Positions 53,906 through 63,042 of a DNA stretch of 64,000 nt are shown here, piece after piece. Where the stretch lies: positions 3,112,001 through 3,176,000 of the forward strand of contig NC_045150.1 in assembly GCF_008831285.2 (NCBI RefSeq). The letters run 5' to 3'. Position numbers and translations under genes: made by a program. The DNA is from Nymphaea colorata (taxonomy: Eukaryota; Streptophyta; Magnoliopsida; Nymphaeales; Nymphaeaceae). The notes under the pieces were generated by a model. The model was not told the origin of the DNA. It saw only the letters and a program-made list of their open reading frames with translations, and did no database searches. Every line of letters starts with the position of its first letter. The stretch's first letter is position 1.

Positions 53906-54255
53906 ACTCGCATTTCGTGAAATCATTTATATTTATATTTAATATTATACTTTATTGTGCTAGAGTCTTTATCTTGTCGATGCTTACATGACTTAATCTT
54001 TTATGCCATAAATTTGCACTCACACTCAAGGCACAATCAATATAAATAAAAGTGAAAGTTTTATTCATCCCATTCAGTTTAAACATGTCATGTATTTTCA
54101 CATACTTCCTTTCAAACATGGTCATTCAATGTTTTCTTACTATTTCCTTATAACAAAATGAACTTAAAAACCTTTCCTATTAGAGCGGGGATGGACACTA
54201 AATTCCTCCTCATGAAGGGGATATAAAGAACCTCATTAGGTATGGCACTGGCGCC

Positions 54256-55125
54256 CTAAACATTAAGACGATATGACCCCACTCTCACAACATCATAGTA
54301 TGAGTTATTTTTCATATAGACCTTTTGAACTCTCGGATTCAAGTCTTCCATACGAATTACATCTTCTTTAGACTTTGCTATGTGACGAGTAGCACCCAAA
54401 TCAACCCACCAACTAGTCAGATCTTTATGTGCAAACAAACACTCTAACACAACAAAAATGATTTCTCTGTTGGAGTCCCGTTGACTTATCCTTCTGTTGT
54501 TGTCCTGACCATTGTTGTCCTTATTCGAGAGTTTTGTCTTGCAGTTCTTCTTGACGTGTTTAGACTTTTCACATTTGTAGCATTTTACTACAATTCCTAG
54601 AGTTCTTTGAATACCTACAAAATTGCCTTTAAACTTGCCATTATTTCTCTTTTTAAATTGTTTTGGTCTTATAGGCACATGACTGCTGGCAGGTTTATCC
54701 TGGGCTGTCATTAATTCGGCATACTTTCTCTTGGCCAGACATTTCTTGCTGAATAGATAACCATATAGGAAGCTTTTCTATCTGACTCATTCATTTTATA
54801 TCAATTCTACTGTTCTAAGAGTAACTGGAAGTGCATCATTGTAGTGGTGTTGTACTTTGAGGAAATAGAGTCAAACATCTCTTGCCAATTGAACAATCCT
54901 CAAAAACTCGATCAGGTCATCTTCCATGAAGGCTAACATAATGATTTTTGCCATCAAGTCATCAGTTTCAAAAGCATCAAACACTCTCTTTTCCTCATTT
55001 GTGGGCTTGTCTTCTAAGGTGTGAAATTTGTTGATTACATATATTAGCCTCTCTAGGGTCAAGGATAACATAATCCTATGCTTCCAAGCATGAAAGTGAG
55101 TTAAGTTTTCAGTCTTGACCAGTTC
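54256..55125 (-). pseudogene. Decayed gag and protease (old copia)
   Basis: The gag N-terminal part gives FHAWKHRIMLSLTLERLIYV (about 55095-55040). The zinc knuckle CYKCEKSKHVKKNC is a perfect CX2CX4HX4C (about 54595-54550). The protease region reads WWVDLGATRHIAKS (about 54405-54365), where the catalytic D-[ST]-G is D-L-G, so the protease active site is altered. Confidence 0.8.
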
Positions 55126-55546
55126 TGAGGCTCCTACTTTAGAAGTTATTTCTTAGTTTTGAATTTAAATGGCAAGTAAAGAACATTAAAAGGAAAACAA
55201 CATAAAGAATATCATGGTAGGAAATCTTCAATAACATTCTAAAACATCACTTAGAAGCAAGGAGATCTCAATTTTAAATTTTAGAACGTGATTTCCTTTT
55301 TTATTTTCAAAATTATTTTTGGAACCCTCTTTCAGAAATTTTAATAAGTCTAAGGGTACCTATATGCAAAGTATATAAAATCTCGGTTTTTTTACTGAAA
55401 TTGCAAAACAATTTTTGGGAACCCCTCTTTTAAAAATTTTAATAAGTTTAAGGGTATCTCCTCTCGCAAAACCCTCTGCTAGGGCTTCGCCTGATCGTCT
55501 TCCTCTTCACTCGACCGTTGCTGCAACTAGCTCGCCTCTGCTTACA
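55126..55546. other. Leader-side host sequence left of the young copia element
   Basis: AT-rich DNA with a diverged direct repeat of about 50 bases at 55314-55363 and 55411-55461 (TTTTAATAAGTYTAAGGGTA), then a GC-richer stretch at 55460-55546. With 60891-62596 it forms the leader of the old copia element or a further transposon within it. Confidence 0.45.
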
Positions 55547-56093
55547 GCTAAAGAAGATAACAGGGATATCAAGAAGGCAACAACAGTCGGCCATGCTAAT
55601 GAAGGAAAGGGAATTCACACTAATGAAGGCAATGATGGTAATCGTTATATCAAGAAGGAAACAACAGTCCACCATGATATTGAAGGAAGTAACAATGGCA
55701 ATATCAAGAAGGCAACATCAGCTAGCCACGATGATAGAGAAAGCAATGATTGTAATCGTTACAATGGTGATGATGCTGATAAGGAAACGTCATCCAGCCC
55801 AACTAATGAAAGACAACGGCTGGCTAAAGACGATAATGCAGTTGTCAATCAGAGAGGCGCAGCAATTAAACAAGGAAATAACAACTGCAAATTAGATCTT
55901 GTTTCCTCATGTAACGACCGATATAAATCTTGTAATTCAGGAAACAATGGTGCTTGTAATTTTATTATAAATAAAAGAAAGACTCAGGCCTATCGTTAAC
56001 AAGAACGATAGCTGCCTTTGTGGACGTAGGTGTGAGTTTACACCGAACCACGTTAAATCAGGTGTTAGTCCCTTAAATCTGTGTTTTTCTTTA
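55547..56093 (+). repeat. 5' LTR of the young copia element
   Basis: It begins GCTAAAGAAGATAAC and ends in TTTTTCTTTA next to the primer-binding site. It contains three degenerate tandem units starting with ATCAAGAAGGMAACA. It carries an open frame up to the stop at 55997-55999, shared with the 3' LTR. Confidence 0.9.
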
Positions 56094-56105
56094 TGGTATC
56101 AGAGC
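56094..56105 (+). other. Primer-binding site (initiator tRNA-Met)
   Basis: TGGTATCAGAGC is complementary to the 3' end of plant initiator methionine tRNA, as usual in copia elements, and lies directly after the 5' LTR. Confidence 0.92.
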
Positions 56106-57078
56106 AGGACAACCCTATGGCGCAAAGCAATTCTTCCTCAAGCATGGCATCAGTTGCAAGCAAATACCCTTATCCATACAATTTGAACGTTGCCAACTTT
56201 GTGTCGATCAAGCTCAATCAAAGTAATTTTTTGCTTTGGCAAACGCAAATGATGGGACTCATCGAGAGCCAAGATATGACTGGATTCTTAGAAGGAGAAT
56301 ACCAGCCGCCCGCACAATTCCTCACTGCCTCTGCTGGAAGTACAGTCACAAGACTGAATCTCGACTATCTTGCTTGGTGAAAGTCAGATTGTCTTCTTAA
56401 AGAATGGATCACTGGGACTCTTGCGGAGGAAATCCTAGGCATTATCATCGGACAACAAACTGCCATGGAGGTATGGACCACTTTAACTCTGCATTTCGCT
56501 AACAAATCTAAGGAGCGAGAAATGTTTCTTATGCAAAAACTTCAAATGCATAAGAAAGGGAACTCGTCCATTGATGAATATATCCGCAGCTTCAAGAGAA
56601 TTTTCGATGAGCTCGCTGCCATTGGAAAGCCTATTACAAATGAAACTAAAGTCTTTTGGCTACTCACTGGCCTCAGAAAAGATTATGACTCTTTTTGAAC
56701 AACTCTATTGACAACCATGCTGAAACCACCAACACCCTCATATCTTGAGGTAGTTGCTTTTCTTCAAAATCATGAAACTATGAGGATGTTAGAAGAAGAT
56801 TCTCCTAGCACCCACGCTGCATTTTCAGCCACCGTCAATCTAATCAATGGTACATGGGAAGCAAAAATCAAAACCTCAACTCTAAAGGACGTTGTTTTGT
56901 GCAAACAAGCCAAAGTGGTTCATGGAATTCAGACAACAAAAACAAAGACGGCAATCAGAACTGATCAGCTCAGGAAAGAAGCATAATATGTCAAATATGC
57001 AGCAAAAGAAATCACACCGCTCTCAACTGCTGGCATAGGTTCAATCAAGCTTTTCAGTCACAAAAGGCCCCGCAAGCT
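56098..57078 (+). pseudogene. gag of the young copia element
   Basis: The start region has MASVASKYPYPYNLNVANFV and FLLWQTQMMGLIESQD. The UBN2-type core has VWTTLTLHFANKSKEREMF and SIDEYIRSFKRIFDELAAIG. After a frameshift near 56850 comes a perfect CX2CX4HX4C zinc knuckle, CQICSKRNHTALNC (about 56991-57032). Stops occur at 56378 and 56696, and another in the zinc-knuckle frame near 56958. Confidence 0.85.
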
Positions 57079-60000
57079 TTGACCATCACGAAAGCATCTG
57101 ACAATCAAGATCAACAATGGTTTCCCGACACCGGTGCATCGGCTCATGTGATGTCTAACGCAGGTATACTCAGTTCTCTATCTAAATATTATGGGACTGG
57201 TAAAATAATGGTTGGAAATGGAGAAAAATTGGATATTACTCATATAGGGCAGGCTTCTATAGCTAATGGGCGACAAAAACTGGTTCCTGATAATGTTTTA
57301 GTTGTTCCCAAGTTCAAGAAAAACCTTATCTCCGTCAATCAATTAATGTCTGATCTTCCTTACGTTTTTGAATTTTCAACTAATGAATTTCTTGTAAAAG
57401 AAAAGACGACTAACAAAGTGATAATTACGGGCAAAAGGCATGAAGATCTTTATGCAATCGAAAATAAGAGAGAAGGCAGCGACCAGATCTATCAAGTTCA
57501 TTTATCTACAAGATTTCAAGCAGCGAATAAAGAAGTTTGGCACCAACGTCTGGGTCATGTTCATCATGAGGTAGTAAATTTTCTTGCAAATAAAAAGGCC
57601 ATTCGTGTGATAGGCCCTAGCTTCTTAAACAACATATGTTCTAGTTGTCAAATGGCAAAAGTGTGTCGTCTTCCTTTCTTATCAGTGGATGAGCATTGTG
57701 AAAAATTTCTTGATAAAGTTCACTGTGACTTATGGGAACCAGCCCCTGTTATTTCAGTTGCTAAATTTTGATTCTATGCTGTTTTTATTGATGAAGCCAC
57801 CCGGTTCACTTGGTTCTATCCCTTGCGTTACAAATCCGAGTTATACCAAGTGTTTACAATTTTCCATAAATATGTTGAAAATCAGTTTGATAAGAAAATT
57901 AAAACATTTCAAATTGATGAAGGAGGTGAATTCAATAGTCTCAAACTTGCAGCGTATTTACAAGAACATGGTATTCATCATCACAAAGTTTGTCCTAAAA
58001 CGCCACCCCAAAATGGAATGGCAGAACGACATCACATGAGCATTGTCAAACTCGGATTGGCAATGATGTTCAATGCTAATATACCAGCTTGATACTGGGT
58101 TGAAACCTTTTCCACTGTAGTTTGGCTTATTAATAAACTACACACTCCTACGTTGAAGATGAAATCTCCTTTTGAATTGGTCTTTGGAAAAAGTCTGTCT
58201 TACTCTTGTTTGCGAACATTTGGGACAAGATGTTTTCCATATCTAAGAGACTACGCTCTCAACAAACTTGAACCAAGATCTTTACCATGCGTATTTTTGG
58301 CCTATAGTAATACACATAAGGAATACACGTGCTTATATCCACCTACAGGGAAAATATATATCTCCCGACATGTTGTCTTTGATGAAAGTATATTCCCTTA
58401 TAAACAGCCTGGAGCACTCTTTTCCTCTACATCAACCAGCAACAGCGGGGCAACTTACAGTGATTGGACAGCATTAGATCATTGTTTAGATGGTAACAAT
58501 AATAATTCATATCAAGTGGTCGATCATCACCTGTTGCATGATGGTTCATTAGACACTGCTTTTGTCCAAGAGCCACCTAGCAGACACGACAATATTTCAG
58601 CACAAGGGATACATGATAGAGATGAAAACGATTTACTCTCACCAAACAATGAGGCTGAAAGTCAACCATCTGAAGGACAATAGTCGATCCAAGGAAGCTC
58701 CAATATTCATTCAATGGTAACTCGGGCTAAGGTTGGTACATTAAAACCAAACCCTCAGTATTTTCTAGCCTTAACGGTACCACTTGAACCCAAAACTGTT
58801 AAGCATGCCTTTAAAGATCCAGGTTGGGTCGCTGCCATGAAGGAAGAGTTACGTGCTTTGGAACAATGCCACACTTGGACGTTGGTACCTCACCAATCAG
58901 GTATGAACTTTGTTTCAACTCGTTGAGTTTTTAAAACCAAACCCAAAAGTGATGGAATGGTTGAGCGATTCAAAGCTTGATTGGTTGCGCGTGGGTTCAA
59001 CCAAGTGCCTGGCATTGACTTTCTAGAAACATTCTCTCCAGTTATAAAGGCAACAACTATTAGAATTGTGCTTACTATAGCTCTTTCTCACAACTGGGAT
59101 ATTTGACAAATGGATGTCAAAAACGCCTTCTTACATGGTGATTTGGATCAAACTGTATTTATTGCACAACCACAAGGATTTCTTGATGATAAAAAACCAG
59201 ATTATGTGTGCCAGTTACACAAAGCTCTCTATGGTTTACGTCAAGCTCCCAGAGCATGGTACGATCGGTTTGGAACTTATCTTCTATCAAAAGGCTTCCT
59301 CTCCAGCATCTCTGATTCCTCGTTATTTATCTATAAAGAAGAACATGGTGTCATACTTTTATTATTGTATATCGATGATATCATATTAACTGGCAGCAAC
59401 CCTATGCTACTTCAAGACATCATTCGGGATATTAGCGAAGAGTTTTCTATGAAGGATCTCGATTATCTTCATCACTTCCTTGGAATAGAAGTGATCAAAT
59501 TTTTTGGAGGCCTCTTCCTCAATCAACAGCGATATGCCTATAGTCTGCTGGAAAGAGCCATTGTGTAAACCAGCCGTCACTCCCTTGGTTCAAAATTACA
59601 AAACTCCGGTTGATGACACACCTTTCTCAGATCCAACGCTTTTTCGGAGTTTGGTGGGCGGTCTTCAGTACCTCACTTTCACACGGCCCGAGATCTCTTT
59701 CGCTGTCAACTTCATTAGTCAATATATGCAAACGCCTATGGTCAGTCACCTCCAACTAGTTAAAAGACTCCTTCGATATGTTAGTGGCTCCATTGATATC
59801 AGATGTCATTTATATCCTCAAGAGCAACTCCAACTTCATGCCTTCTCAGACTCCAATTGGGCTGGTTGTCAAGCCACACGTCGCTCAACTACTGGATTTG
59901 TTACTTTTCTTGGCACTAATTCTATCTCTTGGACAGCAAAGAAGCAACCCACAGTAGCCAGATGTACCAACGAGGCTGAGTACCGATCCATGGCATCCGC

Positions 60001-60316
60001 TGCTGCTGAATTAACTTGGATTACATATATTCTTAAGGACATCGGACTTTAGCTTTCAGAACCACCGGTACTCTATTGTGACAACATGTCGACACTTCAA
60101 GTGTCTATCAAACCTATTTTTCACTCTCGCATGAAGCATGTCGAGTTAGACTATCATTTTCTAAGGGAAAAGGTTGCGCTTGGTCTTCTTACAACTCAAT
60201 TTGTTCCATCGTCCCAACAGGTGGCCGACATCTTCACCAAACCTCTCTCCCAGACCACCTTCGAATCCTTAAGAGGCAAACTAGCGCTTTCCATACTGCC
60301 ACCTAGTTTGAGGGAG
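57079..60316 (+). pseudogene. pol of the young copia element
   Basis: The protease has WFPDTGASAHVMS with an intact DTG. GAG-pre-integrase: WHQRLGHVHHE and CSSCQMAK. Integrase: FYAVFIDEATRF, IDEGGEFNS and PQNGMAER, so all three acidic residues are present. Reverse transcriptase: WVAAMKEELRALEQ, MDVKNAFLHGDLDQTVF, LYGLRQAPRAWYDRF and LLYIDDIILTGSN (YIDD). RNase H: AFSDSNWAGC, NEAEYRSMA and QQVADIFTKPLS. Stops lie at 57769, 58090, 58681, 58924, 58978, 59104 and 60050, with a frameshift near 59560. Conserved sites are otherwise well kept. Confidence 0.9.
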
Positions 60317-60691
60317 GCTAAAGACGATAACAGGGGTATCAAGAAGGCAACAACAGTCAGCCACACTAATGAAGGAAAGGGAATTCACGCTAATGAAGGC
60401 AATGATGGTAATCGTTATATCAGGAAGGAAACAACAGTCCACCATGCTATTGAAGGAAGTAACGATGGCGATCATTACAATGGCAATATCAAGAAGGCAA
60501 CACCAGCTAGCCACCATGATGGAGAAACCAATGACTGTAATCGTTACAATGGTGATGATGCTGATAAGGAAACATCATCCAGCCCAACTAATGAAAACAG
60601 TAATGAAAGACAACGGCTGGCTATAGTCGATAATGCAGTTGTCAATGAGAGAGGTGCAGCAATTAAACAAGAAAATAACAACTGCAAATGA
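60086..60691 (+). other. pol 3' end reading through into the 3' LTR
   Basis: The frame encoding the RNase H C-terminus (HSRMKHVELDYHF, DIFTKPLSQTTFESL) has no stop at the polypurine tract. It continues across the LTR start at 60317 for about 124 codons to TGA at 60689. The added part is low-complexity, rich in N, D, G, T and K (KKATTVSHTNEGKG, DGNRYIRKETTVHH). The matching frame in the 5' LTR is open too and runs further, to 55999. Confidence 0.8.
60308..60316 (+). other. Polypurine tract of the young copia element
   Basis: TTTGAGGGAGG lies immediately before the 3' LTR. Confidence 0.7.
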
Positions 60692-60890
60692 GATCTTGTT
60701 TCCTCATGTAATGATCGATATAAATCCTGTAATTCAGGAAACAATGGTGTTTGTAATTCTATTATAAATAAAAGAAAGACTCAGGCCTATCGTTAACAAA
60801 AACGATAGTTGCCTTTGTGGACGTAGGTGTGAGTGTACACCGAACCACGTTAAATCAGGTGTTAGTCACTTGAATCTCTGTTTTCCTTCA
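60317..60890 (+). repeat. 3' LTR of the young copia element
   Basis: Aligns with 55547-56093. It is 27 bases longer owing to insertions of 15 (around GATCATTACAATGGC) and 12 (around AACAGTAATGAA), both multiples of three. It ends TTTTCCTTCA. Confidence 0.9.
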
Positions 60891-61319
60891 CATGAGGAAG
60901 ACCCTACTACCGGCACGAGGGAGACTCTACTATCGGTGCGATGGAGACGACCAGGAAGCGCTCTCTTCTGCCATTGTGTTGAGGACGGTCGGAGACCTTT
61001 GTTACCACTACGAGGAGGAGGACCAGAGAGTGTCTCGCTGCTGCTACTGCGAAAAGGAGGACAGAACAGCGACCGGGAAGCAACAGGGGCTAGGGAACTC
61101 TCTCTGCAGCAGTTTGGGTCGCTGCGAGAAAAAAATATAGGAGGTGCGGCTGGCAAGCTCTAAGGTCTTTCAAATCCTTTCTGCTGTCGTTGGGAGGAAG
61201 ACGTCCGGCTGTGCACCAGACACACTCAAAACCTCTGTGCAGGTTCTTGGGTTGTCACTGGAGAAGAAGCAGCAGCTGCATAGAAAGGGGAAGCGACGAA
61301 GGCTTCTCCAGCCATTCAT
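60891..61319. other. GC-rich segment right of the young copia element
   Basis: Open in several frames, with Arg/Glu/Gly-rich translations and no recognised domain. It continues the GC-richer stretch at 55460-55546 once the young element is removed. It is either part of an unusually long leader of the old element or part of another, unrecognised insertion. Confidence 0.4.
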
Positions 61320-61722
61320 AGGAGCCCGTTTGATAGGCAGGAAATTTCCTGTTCTTGCCCATCAAACTTGGGATGAAAAAAATGAACGTTGGGTTGGTTT
61401 TTAAAAAGTTTTTTTCAAAAATTTCTTTCTATCTCAAGGGATGAAAAAAAACTTTCTGAATGAAAAAAGTTACCATTGAATTCTCAGGCAATACTTAATC
61501 CAACTATTTTGTTTTCTCTTCTTTCATTCTTATCTAAGGGAGAAATTTATTTCAGAAACATAAACCTTCATTTTAGAAATTTATTTCCTAAACATAAACC
61601 CAAGTACAACAAACACAAAGAGGTATTGAAAATCTAGATTTTGTTTCCAATACCAATTCCAAAAATAGATTTCTAGAAACTTCTTTCCATTTTTATATTT
61701 CCAAGGCATCAAACGAGCCCTA
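61320..61722. mobile_element. Possible MITE with GGGCTCGTTTGAT-type ends
   Basis: GGAGCCCGTTTGATAGGC at the left is mirrored by GGCATCAAACGAGCCCTAG at the right, giving an imperfect inverted repeat of about 14 bases. Purine-rich GAAATTTC words lie just inside both ends. The interior is AT-rich without coding capacity. The target duplication is unclear. Confidence 0.5.
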
Positions 61723-61769
61723 GATCGTTCTCGGGTTTCTGTAGCTGAGGAGTCTCAAACCCTCTTTAG

Positions 61770-62035
61770 ACTTGGGCATCGGGTCGGCTCAATGCTTGAA
61801 ACTCCAGCTTGGGTCAGGGCTCGATACCCAACCTCGGCCCGGACTGATTAAAATAAAAAAAATATTTTTTAAAATATAAAATAGAAAATTTTGAATATAA
61901 TAAATGTTTTTAATAATAAAATATATCATTATTAAATAAAAATAATAAAAATTTTTAAAAAAAAAACTGTTAATCGGGCCGACTAGGCCCAATCGGGGCT
62001 AGGTTCCGGGTACCTCTGGCCATTTCCCATGCTTA
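61770..62035. repeat. Repeat with GC-rich ends and AT core, like 47140-47355
   Basis: GGGCATCGGGTCGGCTC and CTCGGCCCGGACTGATT surround an AT-only core of about 110 bases, followed by AATCGGGCCGACTAGGCCC. The layout matches the repeat at 47140-47355, seen in a different context. Confidence 0.4.
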
Positions 62036-62595
62036 ACCCTCTTTGCTACTATATGGGTCGACGTAGAGGGAGAAAAGAAATGCACAGTAGGGGACGAAGA
62101 AAAAAAACAGACTTTGTGCAATCGTTCAAACAACAGTCAATTATTTCAATGAAACGACAAAGAAAAAAAAACGCTCTGGTCAATCCAGCAGAGGTGAATT
62201 TTCTCTCCTCATTCTTGCGCGTGTGTTCTTCTGGCCAAACCCTCGATAAGGGTACTGACTCCAGATTACTCTGGTTGTATAGATCCCGAATAGAGTTATC
62301 TCTACTATGAGTCGTCGGCAGTGCTGTCTGTCATGGGAAGCGCTGTCGCCGACGAAGGAGCGTTTCTAGCCTAGGGCGGCTTACACCAGAAACTCTCGAG
62401 GTATCGAAGAAAAAAAAAATGTCAACTAGAACTACACATGCAAGCTATACTTTCTAGCACACTGCAAATTATTTGATCTAGCATGCTTCGGGTATCAATG
62501 ATAGGTTTCTCTCCATGCATTGATTTATATCATTCTATCATGCCAGTAAATTTCATCGTCTGAAAGTTACTTGTTTCAGGCGAATTTGATTTCCT
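62036..62595 (-). other. Leader region next to the old element's 5' LTR
   Basis: No gag-like coding sequence seen. 62300-62400 is GC-richer (AGCGCTGTCGCCGACGAAGG). The function is presumably the untranslated leader of the old copia element. Confidence 0.4.
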
Positions 62596-62607
62596 ACTCT
62601 GATACCA
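62596..62607 (-). other. Primer-binding site of the old copia element
   Basis: On the minus strand TGGTATCAGAGTAG follows the 5' LTR after one base. Eleven bases match the initiator methionine tRNA complement, which orients the element. Confidence 0.88.
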
Positions 62608-62608
62608 A

Positions 62609-63037
62609 TGATGAAGATTCAGCAGCAGAACAACTTCTGTATCTCCTCTTCAAACTCGCCAGCGTAGTCTCTGAGTGCACGGTCTGTAGCAGCAAGAAAG
62701 AGGCAGCTAGCAGATGTTGAATGACATAAAAAAGAAGTAAACACGAGGGAGAAGAAGATGGAGCAGAATTCAACTGGTTTGCTTCTAATCCTCTGGATTA
62801 ACCCTAGATTCAGCAGTGCTGGGAACTTTATACCAGCCTCATAGGTTTTACGATTTCCTAGCTTATGGTTATAATCTGTGAGAGACTGATGGAATATAAA
62901 AGTTTATGCTAATCTAAATCTTAATTGAAGAAAATTTTTTCTTTTGGAAATCAGTTTTCTAATTTAATATCATAATTGTGAGTGGGCACTCTTGCAGTTA
63001 CGAGGTGTAGAAATATGCTCATGGCCACTATCCAACA
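62609..63037 (-). repeat. 5' LTR of the old copia element
   Basis: On the element strand it begins TGTTGGATAGTGGCC and ends GCTGAATCTTCATCA. It has an extra stretch of about 25 bases (around 62960-62990) relative to the other LTR. Confidence 0.9.
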
Positions 63038-63042
63038 GGATT

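Larger units (their letters stand above)
55547..60890 (+). mobile_element. Young Ty1/copia retrotransposon
   Basis: Length 5344 bases, with LTRs 55547-56093 (547 bases) and 60317-60890 (574), a primer-binding site at 56094, gag at 56098-57075, then protease, integrase, reverse transcriptase and RNase H to about 60300, and a polypurine tract. The order protease-integrase-RT-RNase H is diagnostic of copia. The LTRs differ at roughly one base in twenty plus two length differences (15 and 12 bases), so it is younger than its host element. About nine in-frame stops and at least two frameshifts make it non-autonomous. A certain target duplication was not found. Confidence 0.92.
49262..63037 (-). 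mobile_element. Old Ty1/copia retrotransposon with nested insertions
   Basis: Read on the minus strand: 5' LTR 63037-62609, primer-binding site, leader, gag, protease, integrase, reverse transcriptase, RNase H, polypurine tract and 3' LTR 49688-49262. GGATT is repeated exactly at 49257-49261 and 63038-63042, a 5-bp target duplication that fixes both ends. The two LTRs differ at roughly one base in seven by eye plus indels, so the insertion is old. Two hAT-like elements (51396-52735 and 53273-53487) and a plus-strand copia element (55547-60890) are inserted in it. The internal frames are broken throughout, so it is not autonomous. Confidence 0.9.

Noticed and set aside
55541-60896. Target duplication for the young copia element (CTTACA versus CTTCACA)
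   Set aside because: It needs an indel and shifts the LTR ends, so it is not reliable.
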